Shown in pieces: positions 16,666 through 26,606 of a stretch of 64,000 nucleotides of DNA (the stretch's first letter is position 1; every line of letters starts with the position of its first letter). The notes under the pieces are model-generated. The model was not told the origin of the DNA and did not search any database. It was given only the letters and a program-made list of their open reading frames with translations. The position numbers and the translations under genes were made by a program. Source of the DNA: Acidimicrobiia bacterium (GTDB lineage Bacteria; Actinomycetota; Acidimicrobiia; Spongiisociales; UBA5794); contig QJWC01000116.1 in assembly GCA_003235475.1 (NCBI GenBank), positions 1 through 64,000 of the forward strand. Direction: 5' to 3'.

Positions 16666-19281
16666 ATGCCGAAACTCGCGTTGCTCGATGGGTATTCGCT
16701 CGCCTATCGAGCGTTCTACGCCCTCCCGCCGGACCTCGCGACACCGTCGGGTCAGATCACGAACGCAGTCTTCGGCTTCACCTCGATGCTGATCAAGCTG
16801 ATGGACGATGAGGCGCCGGATGCGATCGCGGTGGCGTGGGACCGCAAGGAACCGACCTTCCGCGTTGCCGAGTATCCGGAATACAAGGCGAACCGCGAGG
16901 CGGCGCCAGACCTGTTCCGGTCGCAGGTACCGCTGATCCACGATGTGCTCGAGGCGATGAACATCCCTGAGATATCGGCGGCAGGTTTCGAGGCAGACGA
17001 TGTGATAGCGACGCTCGTGGAGAGTGCGAAGTCCTCGGACGTCGATGTCATCGTCGTCACCGGCGACCGTGACGCCTTCCAACTGTCGTCCGACGATGTG
17101 ACCATCGTGTACACGCGACGCGGGATATCAGACACGGTGCATGCAACCCCGGAATGGATCGAGGAGCGATACGGCATCAGCCCGTCGCGCTACGTCGAGT
17201 ATGCGGCCCTGAGAGGCGACTCCTCGGACAACCTGCCAGGCGTCCCTGGCGTAGGGGAGAAGACCGCTGCGAAGCTGATCAACGAATACGCATCGCTCGA
17301 GGAGCTCTACGCCCACCTCGATGCGATGACCCCGAAGCTGCGGGAGAACCTCGAGAACGCGAGGGAGCAGGTGTTCGTCAACGAGCGCCTCATGACCATG
17401 GTGAGAGACGTCCCACTCGACGGGGTCACACCGGAGAGCTTCGAGCTCGAACCGTTCGACAGGGACCGCGTGCGCGCGCTCTTCGACGACCTCGCCTTCC
17501 GCACGCTGTGGCAGCGGCTCGAAGAGCTCGGGGGCCTCGGCGAGAGGACGGAGGCCATCGAGGAGGTCGAGGTCATCACGGCAACGACCGCCGCCCAGGC
17601 GACCGGGGTGGGCAGCAATGGCATCGTCGCGTGCGAGCCTGTGTGGGATGACGAGGCGCTCGTCGGCTTTGTCGCATCCGGAGAACCGTGCGTGTTCGTG
17701 CCGCTGGAGCTGGCGGGCGACACGTTCGCCGAAGCGGTTGCGATCGCGGGGCACGACGTCAAACCGATGCTCAGGGCGCTGCTCGAAGCCCAGATGTCGC
17801 TACCGAAGGTGGCGTTCGACACGATGCTCGCGGCGTGGATCGTGAACCCGGCGCAGCGGGCCCCTTCGATCGACGACCTCGCGTACCGCCAGATCGGTTT
17901 CGACGTTGGAACGTCCGCAGACGGCGGGGCTGCGTCACCACAAAGGGCGTTCTCGTTCGAAGAGGAAGAAGGTCTCGATATCGAGGCTGCGGCGCGCCGC
18001 GCAGTCGCCGTGGAGCGGCTCATCGATCCGTTGAGGGCACAACTCGACGCCCGCGGCACCTCGGAGCTCTACGACGGTGTCGAGATCCCACTCATCGCGA
18101 TCCTTGCCGAGATGGAGGATGCGGGAATCGGAATCGATCGCGCCTTCCTCACATCGTTCGGCGAGGATCTCGCAAGGCGCATCGCGACGCTCCAGGAGGA
18201 CATCCACGCCCTTGCCGGACACGCGTTCAATGTGAACTCCACCCTCCAGCTTCGGCAGGTGCTCTTCGACGAGCTCGGGCTTCCCGTGATCAAGAAGACA
18301 CCGAAGGGCGCACCGTCCACCGATGCCTCTGTCCTCGAGAAGCTCGGTGATGAGCACGACATCGTCGCGAAGCTGCTCGAGTTCCGCGAGCTCGACAAGC
18401 TCCGTTCGACCTATGTCGAGTCGCTCCTCGGACTGGTCGATCCAGACGGCCGCGTGCGTGGCCGTTTCAATCAGACCGGGGCGGCCACCGGTCGGCTCTC
18501 CATGGAAGCCCCGAACCTCCAGAACATCCCGGCCCGCAGCGAGGAGGGAAGGGCGATACGCAAGGCTTTCGTGAGCGAGGAGGGCTCGAGCTTCCTCGTC
18601 GCTGACTACTCCCAGATCGAACTCCGCATCCTCGCCCACCTATCCGAGGATCCGGGGCTCGTCGAGGCGTTCGAGAACGACATCGACATCCACGCCGCGA
18701 CGGCGGCTCGGGTCAACGCCGTTCCGCTCGACGAGGTCACGGACGACATGCGCCGCACGTCGAAGATGATCAACTTCGGGCTGCTCTACGGGATGGAGGC
18801 GTATGGTCTCGCGCAACGGCTCGATATCTCCCGGAGCGAGGCTCAGCGCCACATCGACGAGTATTTCGTTCAGTTCCCGGATGTGCGTGCGTTCATGTCG
18901 GGCATCGTGGACGAGGCCCGATCGACTGGATTCACCACAACGATCCTCGGTCGTCGCCGATATCTCCCCGAACTCAATGCCAGGAGCACTCGGGAGCGCC
19001 AGATGGGGGAGCGGATGGCCCTCAACGCCCCGATTCAGGGATCCGCAGCCGACGTCATCAAAAAGGCGATGATCGTGCTCCACGGCGAGTTCGCATCCCA
19101 TACACTTGCGGCGTCGATGCTGCTGCAGATCCATGACGAGCTCGTGATCGAGGTCCGCGACGACGATCTCGACGCTGCCACGACCTTGACGAGGGATGTC
19201 ATGCAGGGCGTGGTGGAGCTGAAGGTGCCGCTGAAGGTGTCGTACGCAGTCGGCAAGACCCTCGCGGAGGCCGCTCACTAG
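16666..19281 (+). CDS. polA: DNA polymerase I
   Basis: An 871-residue family A polymerase. The N-terminal 5'-3' exonuclease (about 1-290) has LLDGYSLAYRAFYALP, FEADDVIATL, VVTGDRDAFQL and LRGDSSDNLPGVPGVGEKTA. The central 3'-5' exonuclease-like domain lacks an evident Asp-x-Glu motif, so proofreading is probably absent, as in Taq and mycobacterial PolA. The polymerase domain has motif A (VADYSQIELRILAHLS), the O helix (RRTSKMINFGLLYGMEAYG) and motif C (LQIHDELVIEV). It works in Okazaki fragment maturation and repair. The next gene is rpsA, an arrangement also found in mycobacteria. Confidence 0.97.
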   Translation: MPKLALLDGYSLAYRAFYALPPDLATPSGQITNAVFGFTSMLIKLMDDEAPDAIAVAWDRKEPTFRVAEYPEYKANREAAPDLFRSQVPLIHDVLEAMNIPEISAAGFEADDVIATLVESAKSSDVDVIVVTGDRDAFQLSSDDVTIVYTRRGISDTVHATPEWIEERYGISPSRYVEYAALRGDSSDNLPGVPGVGEKTAAKLINEYASLEELYAHLDAMTPKLRENLENAREQVFVNERLMTMVRDVPLDGVTPESFELEPFDRDRVRALFDDLAFRTLWQRLEELGGLGERTEAIEEVEVITATTAAQATGVGSNGIVACEPVWDDEALVGFVASGEPCVFVPLELAGDTFAEAVAIAGHDVKPMLRALLEAQMSLPKVAFDTMLAAWIVNPAQRAPSIDDLAYRQIGFDVGTSADGGAASPQRAFSFEEEEGLDIEAAARRAVAVERLIDPLRAQLDARGTSELYDGVEIPLIAILAEMEDAGIGIDRAFLTSFGEDLARRIATLQEDIHALAGHAFNVNSTLQLRQVLFDELGLPVIKKTPKGAPSTDASVLEKLGDEHDIVAKLLEFRELDKLRSTYVESLLGLVDPDGRVRGRFNQTGAATGRLSMEAPNLQNIPARSEEGRAIRKAFVSEEGSSFLVADYSQIELRILAHLSEDPGLVEAFENDIDIHAATAARVNAVPLDEVTDDMRRTSKMINFGLLYGMEAYGLAQRLDISRSEAQRHIDEYFVQFPDVRAFMSGIVDEARSTGFTTTILGRRRYLPELNARSTRERQMGERMALNAPIQGSAADVIKKAMIVLHGEFASHTLAASMLLQIHDELVIEVRDDDLDAATTLTRDVMQGVVELKVPLKVSYAVGKTLAEAAH

Positions 19282-19300
19282 CCGAACCGCCGACCGCGAG

Positions 19301-19330
19301 TTGGTCCTTTGGTGCGCACCTTGATACCAT
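19301..19330 (+). promoter_or_regulatory. rpsA promoter TTGGTC-N18-TACCAT
   Basis: -35 TTGGTC at 19301-19306 and -10 TACCAT at 19325-19330. An in-frame ATG overlaps this -10 (19329), so it cannot be the start; the expected transcript begins near 19337 with a leader of about 65 nt. Confidence 0.45.
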
Positions 19331-19400
19331 GTCGATTGCTTCGTACGCCGTTTTCGCGCGCATCGAAGCGCAACCGTATTCCAAGGAGACCCACCCTTAC

Positions 19401-20975
19401 ATGCCCACCGACAACCAGCGCGACGCCGAACCGGGCGACGCGATGACCGAACCCGCCGACACCCAGGAACCATCAACCCCCGAGATGGCCGATGCTGTGG
19501 CCGCCGAGACCGCCGAGGTCGAGGCTGTCGCGGAAGAGGCGATCGAGGAAGCAGCTGAAGCCGCCGAGGAGGCAGCGGAGGCCCTGACCGACGCGTCGGT
19601 CGACGATGGCGAAACCGGTGATCAGGACGGGGATGGGCAGCCAACCTCCGAAGCAGACGCAGAGGAAGCTGAGGAGGCCGAGGAGACGCGACCGGCCCCA
19701 AGGGGCGACCGTCCTGCGATCAGCGCTCCCAAGACGATCGGCGATGTGCCGAACGACATGAGCGCTGACGATTTCGCAGCCGCGATCGAGCAAACGGTCT
19801 TCGAGTTCAAAGAAGGCGACATCGTCGCCGGCACCGTGGTCCGCGTCGATCCGGACGAGGTATTGGTCGACATCGGCTACAAGTCCGAAGGCGTCATCCC
19901 TCCGTACGAGCTCTCCGTTCGCAACAACTCGAACCCCTCCGAGATCGTGTCCGTCGGCGATGAGATCGAGGCATTGGTCCTCCAGAAGGAGGACGATCAA
20001 GGCCGTCTCGTCCTGTCGAAGAAGCGTGCCCAGTACGAGCGGGCGTGGGGACGCATCGAGAACGTGATGAACGAGGGCGGCACCGTCACGGGACACGTGA
20101 TCGAGGTGGTCAAGGGTGGCCTCATCGTCGATATCGGCCTTCGTGGGTTCCTTCCGGCATCGCTCGTCGACCTCCGTCGCGTTCGGGATCTCCAGCCATT
20201 CGTGGGCGAGCCGATCGAGGCGAAGGTCATCGAACTCGACCGTAACCGCAACAATGTGGTGCTTTCGCGCAGGGCGTACCTCGAAGAGGAGCAGGCCGAA
20301 CAGCGCCACGCCTTCCTCGACGACCTGAAGGAAGGCGACGTCCGGGAGGGTGTTGTCTCCAGCGTCGTGAACTTCGGCGCATTCGTCGACCTCGGGGGCA
20401 TGGACGGCCTCGTACACGTGTCAGAGCTGTCGTGGCGCCATGTGAACCATCCGGGCGAGATCGTGACGGTCGGTGACAAGGTGAGAGTCAAGGTTCTCGA
20501 CGTTGACCACGGCAAGGAGCGCATCTCGCTTTCGATCCGCCAAACGGCCGAGGATCCGTGGGAAACCTTCGCCCGTGACGCCTCCGTCGGGTCCGTCGTC
20601 GAGGGCAAGGTGACCAAGACCGTGCCCTTCGGAGCGTTCGTATCCGTGGGGGATGGAGTCGAGGGCCTGGTGCATGTGTCGGAAATCGCCGCGCATCACG
20701 TCGAGAGCCCGGAACTCGAACTGTCGATCGGGCAGGAAGTAAACGTAAAGGTCACCGAGATCGATGCCGACAGACGTCGAGTGAGCCTGTCCATAAAGCA
20801 GGCACTTCCGGAATGGGAGGAGCGCTCGTCGTGGAGCGAACGAAAGCCAACGCGTCCCCGTCGAAGGGAATTCGAACGTGAGGACGAAACACCCGATGCC
20901 CCAAGCTTTTCTGCAGACTCGTCTCTCGAGGCCATCCTGCAGGAGCTCAAGGAACGCGGTATCGGCCGTTCCTGA
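19401..20975 (+). CDS. rpsA: 30S ribosomal protein S1
   Basis: Binds mRNA on the 30S subunit. The start at 19401 is decided by an AAGGAG site about 12 nt upstream; the earlier ATG overlaps the promoter. The 524 residues comprise an acidic Ala/Glu-rich extension (about 1-110) and four S1 OB folds, starting at FKEGDIVAGTVVRVDPDEVL, GGTVTGHVIEVVKGGL, GDVREGVVSSVVNFGAFVDL and GSVVEGKVTKTVPFGAFVSV. The basic C-terminal tail after the fourth domain (RSSWSERKPTRPRRREFE) is characteristic of actinobacterial S1. The acidic N-terminal extension is longer than in mycobacterial S1. Confidence 0.95.
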   Translation: MPTDNQRDAEPGDAMTEPADTQEPSTPEMADAVAAETAEVEAVAEEAIEEAAEAAEEAAEALTDASVDDGETGDQDGDGQPTSEADAEEAEEAEETRPAPRGDRPAISAPKTIGDVPNDMSADDFAAAIEQTVFEFKEGDIVAGTVVRVDPDEVLVDIGYKSEGVIPPYELSVRNNSNPSEIVSVGDEIEALVLQKEDDQGRLVLSKKRAQYERAWGRIENVMNEGGTVTGHVIEVVKGGLIVDIGLRGFLPASLVDLRRVRDLQPFVGEPIEAKVIELDRNRNNVVLSRRAYLEEEQAEQRHAFLDDLKEGDVREGVVSSVVNFGAFVDLGGMDGLVHVSELSWRHVNHPGEIVTVGDKVRVKVLDVDHGKERISLSIRQTAEDPWETFARDASVGSVVEGKVTKTVPFGAFVSVGDGVEGLVHVSEIAAHHVESPELELSIGQEVNVKVTEIDADRRRVSLSIKQALPEWEERSSWSERKPTRPRRREFEREDETPDAPSFSADSSLEAILQELKERGIGRS

Positions 20976-21090
20976 GCGCGAGATCCTTGACCCTCGTCGG
21001 GTCGATGTGGGAACCTTCGCCGACCGCGATCGAGATGCACACGCGCCTCGTACGCCGTTGTCGTCTTATTTCATGGGGAGGAGCGACTGA

Positions 21091-22080
21091 ATGGGCCGCC
21101 GAACACTTGTACTCGTCATCGCGGTCGCGCTCGCGGCGATCTCTGGTCTGGCCATCTGGCAATATTTGAGGGGCGTTGAGGGCGGCATCCGCTCCGACAT
21201 CTCCGAGGTGTCCGTTTTCCGGGCAATGGAGAACATCCCAGCGGGCACCCCTGGTGAGGAAGCTCGCGCCCTCATCGAGGAGAGCACCGCACTACGCGAA
21301 GCCGTCGCCTTCGACGGTTCGACCATCATCTGCACGGGTGCCGCAGGCGACAACGCCTCGGAAGACCCGGCGAAGTTCGGATGTCTCGGCAACCCGAATG
21401 ATCTGAATGTCGTGCTCAACGGCAACGTTGCCGCGGGGCCGATCGCCAAAGGTCAGCTCATCGCGTCCTCGTCCTTCGCGGACACAAGAGACCTGCAGCA
21501 GCGCCTCAAGGACGCGATCGCCCCAGGCAAGGTCGCGATCTCGATCGAGGCGACGGTTGCTGGCGCAAGCGGCGGGTTCATCCGTCCGGGTGACAATGTC
21601 AACATCCTCGCTTCGGCGACGCTTTCACCTTCGAGCTTCCTCGAGATCATCTCGAATGACGAGCTCAGGGACCTTCTCGTGACGATCGAAACCGATCCCA
21701 ACGCCGAACCGGTCGACCCGAACGCGCCCGACGAGGCGGCCGGACCGGACAACCTGGCGTCAGCAATCGCCGGTTCCTACGACGTCACGCAGACGATCCT
21801 CCAGAACGTCCAGGTGCTTGCCGTCGGCGAGGACACGCGTCCTGCGCCGCTCGAGTCCGGGCTCACGGCGGTCGCCGGTGTCTTCGTCTTCGAGGTCACG
21901 CCCCAGCAGGCAGAGCTGATCGAGTATGCACGCCAGTACACGACGATCTCACTGTCATTGCTCCCAGCAGGCGATTACGTGACATATGATTCGCAGCCGA
22001 TCGTGGTGGATGACATCTTCACCCTGCTCGATCGCATCGAAGCTGAACTGGGTCAGGTGAGTAGTGGCACAGGAAACTGA
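21091..22080 (+). CDS. cpaB: Flp pilus assembly protein CpaB/RcpC
   Basis: First gene of the tad (tight adherence) locus. It has 329 residues: a single N-terminal membrane anchor (RTLVLVIAVALAAISGLAIW) followed by an extracytoplasmic SAF-like domain (VSVFRAMENIPAGTP, then a second SAF-like segment APGKVAISIEATVAGASGGF and RPGDNVNILASATL). GGGAGGAG about 6 nt upstream gives a strong ribosome-binding site. The preceding 115-nt gap to rpsA shows no convincing promoter. In bacteria without an outer membrane CpaB probably acts at the cell envelope around the pilus. Confidence 0.85.
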   Translation: MGRRTLVLVIAVALAAISGLAIWQYLRGVEGGIRSDISEVSVFRAMENIPAGTPGEEARALIEESTALREAVAFDGSTIICTGAAGDNASEDPAKFGCLGNPNDLNVVLNGNVAAGPIAKGQLIASSSFADTRDLQQRLKDAIAPGKVAISIEATVAGASGGFIRPGDNVNILASATLSPSSFLEIISNDELRDLLVTIETDPNAEPVDPNAPDEAAGPDNLASAIAGSYDVTQTILQNVQVLAVGEDTRPAPLESGLTAVAGVFVFEVTPQQAELIEYARQYTTISLSLLPAGDYVTYDSQPIVVDDIFTLLDRIEAELGQVSSGTGN

Positions 22081-23257
22081 GAGCACGAGGTCGATTCTCG
22101 TAGTCGACACCGATACGGCGGCGATGGACGCCGCCGTATCGCTTCTCGACGGCCACAAGGTCTATCAGGCACGCAACGTCTCCGACGCGCAGCGTAAGCT
22201 GGTCGAGGAGGGGATCGAGCTCGCGATCATCGGGCCGGGCTTCGCCCATGAGGCTGGCGTCCACGAGGCGAGCCTCCTGCTCGACATCCAGCCGACGCTC
22301 CCGATCGTCCTCGTCGCGGACGGGCTCACCACCGACGTCCTCCGTGCGGCGATCCGCGTCGGTTTCAAGGATGTGGTCGACGCACCGTTGAATCAGTCGA
22401 AGGTCGATTCGATGTTGAAGCACATCGAGCGTGCCGCCGCCATCTCGTCCGGCGACATCCGCCCGAAGACGAAGATCGGCAAGGTCATCACCGTCATGTC
22501 TCCGAAGGGCGGCGCAGGCAAGACGATGACGTCCGCGAATGTCGGCCTGGCACTGGCGATGATGACGGACAGGCCCGAACGGGTCGTCATCATGGACGCG
22601 GACCTCCAGTTCGGCGACATCTGCATCTCGCTCCAGGTCGAACCCCAGCACACGATCGTCGACGCCGCCAGGGACATCGACAAGCTCGACGAGCCGTTGC
22701 TGGACTCCCTGCTCGCGACCCACACCTCGGGGATGCGGGTTCTCTCGGCGCCGCTCGAGCCTTCGTTGGCTGACGAGGTGTCCACCCAGGTCGTCGTGAA
22801 GACGCTCGGCATGCTCAAGCGGATGTTCGACTACGTCATCATCGACACGGCACCGTTCCTCGACGAGCCGGTGCTGTCCATCCTCGAGCGGTCGGACGTC
22901 GTGCTCCTCGTGGTGGACATGGACCTGCCAGCTGTCAAGAACGCAAAGCTCGCGCTCGACACGCTGAAACTCATCAAGTTCCCGTTCGAGAAGATGAAGC
23001 TGATCCTCAACAGGGTCAACTCGAAGGCGCGCCTCGACATCGGCGAGCTCGAGCGGTCGCTCGGTCTCGAGGTCCAAGCCGCGATCAGCTCCGACAAGCT
23101 CGTGCCGCGGGCCGTCAACGAGGGCGAGCCGGTCGTGAGCCTCTACCCGCGGTCGCGGGTCGCAAAGGACCTCCGCAACGTTGCCAGCCTCGTGGTCGAC
23201 GGGCATGTGGAGATCGAAGATCCCGAGGACGAACCCAAGCGCGGTTGGTTCCGCTGA
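22064..23257 (+). CDS. cpaE: Tad pilus localisation ATPase CpaE/TadZ
   Basis: A 397-residue protein with an N-terminal receiver-like domain (residues about 9-125; SILVVDTDTAAMDAAVSLL) that lacks a complete phosphorylation pocket, and a MinD/ParA-like ATPase domain with deviant Walker A MSPKGGAGKTMTSANVGLA and VVIMDADLQFGDI. This is the TadZ/CpaE architecture that positions the pilus machine in the cell. It starts with a GTG inside the cpaB end (17-nt overlap), so the genes are coupled. Confidence 0.92.
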   Translation: MAQETESTRSILVVDTDTAAMDAAVSLLDGHKVYQARNVSDAQRKLVEEGIELAIIGPGFAHEAGVHEASLLLDIQPTLPIVLVADGLTTDVLRAAIRVGFKDVVDAPLNQSKVDSMLKHIERAAAISSGDIRPKTKIGKVITVMSPKGGAGKTMTSANVGLALAMMTDRPERVVIMDADLQFGDICISLQVEPQHTIVDAARDIDKLDEPLLDSLLATHTSGMRVLSAPLEPSLADEVSTQVVVKTLGMLKRMFDYVIIDTAPFLDEPVLSILERSDVVLLVVDMDLPAVKNAKLALDTLKLIKFPFEKMKLILNRVNSKARLDIGELERSLGLEVQAAISSDKLVPRAVNEGEPVVSLYPRSRVAKDLRNVASLVVDGHVEIEDPEDEPKRGWFR

Positions 23258-23293
23258 TCGAGCGCACGCCAGGGCGCAGGAAGGAACATACGC

Positions 23294-24643
23294 ATGAGCC
23301 TCGCAGACAGGGTCAAAGCCGCAAAGTCGGCCGACACGACAACTGAAACCCTCAGGGACGAAGTCCGGAGCGACCTCCGCCGCAAGCTGCACTACAAGGT
23401 GGTCGAGGGCCTCGGCCCGACGCTGTACAACGCGCAGATGTCAGACGCGGAGCTGAAGCTTCGCGTCATGGAGATGCTCGAGTGGGCGCTCGAACAGGAG
23501 CAGTCGGTCCCCCTCGCGCGCACCGACCGCCTTGCCCTTCTCCAGGAGATCGCCGACGACGTCCTCGGCTACGGGCCTATCGACCCGTACCTGGCGGACC
23601 CGGAAGTCACCGAGGTCATGGTCAACGGGCCGCACGCGGTCTGGGTCGAGCGCGCTGGTCGCATCTACAAGACCGAGACACGCTTCGTCGACGCAAACCA
23701 CCTCGAGCGAATCATCGAGAAGATCGTCGGCCAGGTGGGTCGCCGCATCGATGAGTCCACCCCGATGGTCGATGCCCGCCTGCCTGACGGCTCCCGCGTG
23801 AACGCCATCATCCACCCGCTCGCGATCGGCGGGCCGTATGTGACGATCCGAAAGTTCGCCGTCGATCCGTTCACCGTGGAAGACCTCGTCGCGAACGACT
23901 CCATGAGCGAGCAGGTGGCCGGCCTGTTGAAGCGGTGTGTCGAGGGCAAGCTCAACATCATCGTGTCGGGTGCGACGGGTTCCGGCAAGACGACGCTCCT
24001 CAACGTGCTGTCAAACTTCATCCCCGCGAACGAACGCATCATCACGGTTGAGGACGCGGCTGAGGTGCAGCTGAACCAGACACACGTCCTGACGCTCGAG
24101 TCGCGCCCGACCAACCTCGAGGGCAAGGGGGAGGTCACGATCCGCGACCTGGTGCGCAACACGCTGCGTATGCGTCCCGACCGCATCATCGTCGGTGAGG
24201 TTCGCGGCGGCGAGGCGCTCGACATGCTCCAGGCCATGAACACGGGTCACGACGGATCGCTCACGACGGTGCACTCCAACGCACCTCGCGACACCCTCGC
24301 TCGTATCGAGACGATGGTGCTGATGGCTGGCATGGACCTTCCAGTCCGTGCCATCCGTGAGCAGGTTGCGTCGGCGATCGATCTGATCGTCCACGTCCAC
24401 AGGCTCAGGGACGGCACGAGACGCGTGACGTACGTCACAGAGGTCGTCGGCATGGAGGGTGACATCATCACGCTCCAGGACCTCATGCTGTTCGACTACG
24501 GCATGGGCGTCGACGAGGACGGCAAGTATGTGGGCCGGCTGAAGGCCACGGGTATCCGACCTACGTTCTCCGAGCACCTCGAGAACTACGGCATCAACCT
24601 GCCAGCCGAGCTGTTCCATCCGGAGCCGTTCGCACGACGATGA
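23294..24643 (+). CDS. cpaF: Tad pilus assembly ATPase CpaF/TadA
   Basis: The secretion ATPase that powers Flp pilin assembly; 449 residues. The N-terminal helical part is followed by the RecA-like motor with Walker A SGATGSGKTTLLNVLS, the Asp box ITVEDAAEVQL, Walker B RMRPDRIIVGEVRGGEALDML and the His box TGHDGSLTTVHSNAP. AGGAAGGA precedes the ATG. It is coupled to tadB through a 4-nt ATGA overlap. Confidence 0.97.
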   Translation: MSLADRVKAAKSADTTTETLRDEVRSDLRRKLHYKVVEGLGPTLYNAQMSDAELKLRVMEMLEWALEQEQSVPLARTDRLALLQEIADDVLGYGPIDPYLADPEVTEVMVNGPHAVWVERAGRIYKTETRFVDANHLERIIEKIVGQVGRRIDESTPMVDARLPDGSRVNAIIHPLAIGGPYVTIRKFAVDPFTVEDLVANDSMSEQVAGLLKRCVEGKLNIIVSGATGSGKTTLLNVLSNFIPANERIITVEDAAEVQLNQTHVLTLESRPTNLEGKGEVTIRDLVRNTLRMRPDRIIVGEVRGGEALDMLQAMNTGHDGSLTTVHSNAPRDTLARIETMVLMAGMDLPVRAIREQVASAIDLIVHVHRLRDGTRRVTYVTEVVGMEGDIITLQDLMLFDYGMGVDEDGKYVGRLKATGIRPTFSEHLENYGINLPAELFHPEPFARR

Positions 24644-25689
24644 GACGCTTGGCCCCCCTCGGACTCGGATTGGGCCTTGTCGCCGCGGCATCTCCCGCCT
24701 CGGCACAGACTGCCGCGGAGCCAGCGGTCAGCTCATCACTGATGTTGATGCTGGCAGCAATAGGTGCCTCCGTGGCAGTGTTCCTGCTCGTGATCATCCT
24801 TCTCGGGAAGGGAAGGGCGGTCGGCACGGTTCAAGGTCGCCTTGGCGGCCCGCCCGGCTCGTCACCGACCGGGGGTCTCTTCGGAAAGGTTCCATTCCTG
24901 CGCCGTGCGGCACGGCAGGCCGAGAGCGCCGCGCATCAGCGCGGCGCGACGAGCATGATCGAGTCCGCGCTCGAGCAGGCGAACATCCCGCTCAAGGCCG
25001 GCGAAGCGATCATCGCGGCGCTCGGCGTCGCGATCATCGGGTTCGTGCTCGTGAGCGCGGTCACGCGGTCGTTCCTGTGGGGAGCGGCCGTCGGTGCGGT
25101 GGTGCTCGTGGGCTCGCTGATGTTCGTGAACAACGTCGCGGCACGTATGAAGAAGAAATTCGAGACGCAACTGCCTGACACGCTCAACTTGCTGGCCACG
25201 TCGCTCCGTGCCGGGTATTCCCTGCTTCAGGCGATCGAGGCCGTCGGCGAGGAAGCCCCAGAACCGACACGCAGGGAGTTCGGCAGGGCCATGGCCGAGA
25301 TCCGGCTCGGGCGCCCGATCAACGACGCCATGAGCGACATTGCCGAACGAATGGCGTCCCGTGACTTCGAATGGACCGTCATGGCGATGGCGATCCAGAG
25401 GGAGGTCGGCGGAAACCTGGCCGAAGTGCTCCAGACGACGGCCGAAACGATGGTGCAACGGAACCGCTTGCGCCGCGAGATGAAGGCACTCACCGCAGAG
25501 GGCCGCATCTCGGCGATCGTGCTTTCGATCATGCCCTTCGGCCTCTTTGGGTTCATCTGGTTCGCGAATCCCGAGTACATCCAGCCGCTCCTCAGCAACA
25601 CGATCGGCATCGTCGTCATCGGTGCGGGGATCCTGTTCATCGGAGTCGGCATCTTCTGGATGTCGCGCATTGTGAAGGTGGATGCCTGA
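24640..25689 (+). CDS. tadB: Tad pilus inner-membrane platform protein TadB
   Basis: A 349-residue T2SSF-domain membrane protein. An N-terminal hydrophobic segment that resembles a signal peptide (GLGLVAAASPASAQ) is followed by a first membrane helix (LMLMLAAIGASVAVFLLVII), a cytoplasmic linker, a helix pair and the GspF-like domain (LPDTLNLLATSLRAGYSLLQAIE, REVGGNLAEVLQTTAETM). It pairs with TadC to form the platform above CpaF. Start and stop overlap both neighbours. Confidence 0.92.
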   Translation: MRRLAPLGLGLGLVAAASPASAQTAAEPAVSSSLMLMLAAIGASVAVFLLVIILLGKGRAVGTVQGRLGGPPGSSPTGGLFGKVPFLRRAARQAESAAHQRGATSMIESALEQANIPLKAGEAIIAALGVAIIGFVLVSAVTRSFLWGAAVGAVVLVGSLMFVNNVAARMKKKFETQLPDTLNLLATSLRAGYSLLQAIEAVGEEAPEPTRREFGRAMAEIRLGRPINDAMSDIAERMASRDFEWTVMAMAIQREVGGNLAEVLQTTAETMVQRNRLRREMKALTAEGRISAIVLSIMPFGLFGFIWFANPEYIQPLLSNTIGIVVIGAGILFIGVGIFWMSRIVKVDA

Positions 25690-26600
25690 TGTCGTTGCCC
25701 ATCTCTGATCTCATGTTCGTGGTCTTGTCGGTGAGCGTGACCGTTCTCGCCTTGGCGTACTACGTCGGTAACGGCGTGTTGAAGTCGCAGAAGCAGTCGG
25801 TGAGCCGTCTCGCGAGCCTCCAGACCCGCGACGACATCCTCGACCAGGACTTCTCGGCTCGAGCCGTCGCGCCGGTGATGCAGGGCCTCGGCCGCTTCGC
25901 CCTCCGATTCACGCCGACCGGCTGGGTCGAGAAATCCCAGAAGAAGTTGATCCACGCCGGGTGGTCTGAGCGACTCGACGGGAACTCGTGGGCCGCCATC
26001 CGCATCATCGCGATGATCGGCGGTGTCGTTCTCATGATCGTGGCCGTTCCCCTCATGGATCCGGGCATGATGAGGTGGTTCGTGGGGATCACATGTCTCG
26101 TCATCGGTTTCTACGGGCCAGAGGCTTCGCTCAACCGTGCGATCGACGACCGGCGCAAGAGCATGGAGCGACAGCTGCCTGACATCATCGACCTCCTCGT
26201 CATCTCGGTCGAGGCAGGCCTCGGGTTCGAAGCTGCGATGGGAAGGGTCGTGCAGAACGTTCCGGGCGACCTTGCGCAGGAGTTCCAGCGAACCCTCCAG
26301 GAGACCCGTGTCGGCGTGAGCCGGCATGAGGCGTTCCGGAACCTCTCGGAGCGAACAGATGTCGAGGACCTCCACTCGTTCATCCTTGCGATCATCCAGG
26401 CCGACCAGTTCGGTGTCTCGATCGCCCGCATGCTTCGCGTGCAGGCGGACGAGATGCGCGTGCGGCGGCGCCAGCGCATCCAGGAGAAGGCGTTTGCTGC
26501 TCCCGTCAAGATGATCTTCCCGATGTTGCTGTGCATCTTCCCCTCGATCTTCATCGTGATCGTGGGACCCGCAGCGATCAACATCAGCAGGGCTCTCTGA
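25689..26600 (+). CDS. tadC: Tad pilus inner-membrane platform protein TadC
   Basis: A 303-residue T2SSF protein. Its ATG overlaps the tadB stop by one base (TGATG); the frame is open upstream to 25371 but that is within tadB. The motif LPDIIDLLVISVEAGLGFEAAMG and the repeat-like QADQFGVSIARMLRVQADEMR are typical. The C-terminal helix pair (KMIFPMLLCIFPSIFIVIVG) closes the protein. Confidence 0.92.
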   Translation: MSLPISDLMFVVLSVSVTVLALAYYVGNGVLKSQKQSVSRLASLQTRDDILDQDFSARAVAPVMQGLGRFALRFTPTGWVEKSQKKLIHAGWSERLDGNSWAAIRIIAMIGGVVLMIVAVPLMDPGMMRWFVGITCLVIGFYGPEASLNRAIDDRRKSMERQLPDIIDLLVISVEAGLGFEAAMGRVVQNVPGDLAQEFQRTLQETRVGVSRHEAFRNLSERTDVEDLHSFILAIIQADQFGVSIARMLRVQADEMRVRRRQRIQEKAFAAPVKMIFPMLLCIFPSIFIVIVGPAAINISRAL

Positions 26601-26606
26601 TCCCAC

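Noticed and set aside
16026-16744. Minus-strand open frames with repeated peptides such as FWVRVPLPV across the tRNA-Leu region
   Set aside because: The repeated peptide is the translation of the tRNA 3' end in each repeat. No ribosome-binding site or consistent start is present. A short basic product like E. coli Tpr is conceivable but not supported.
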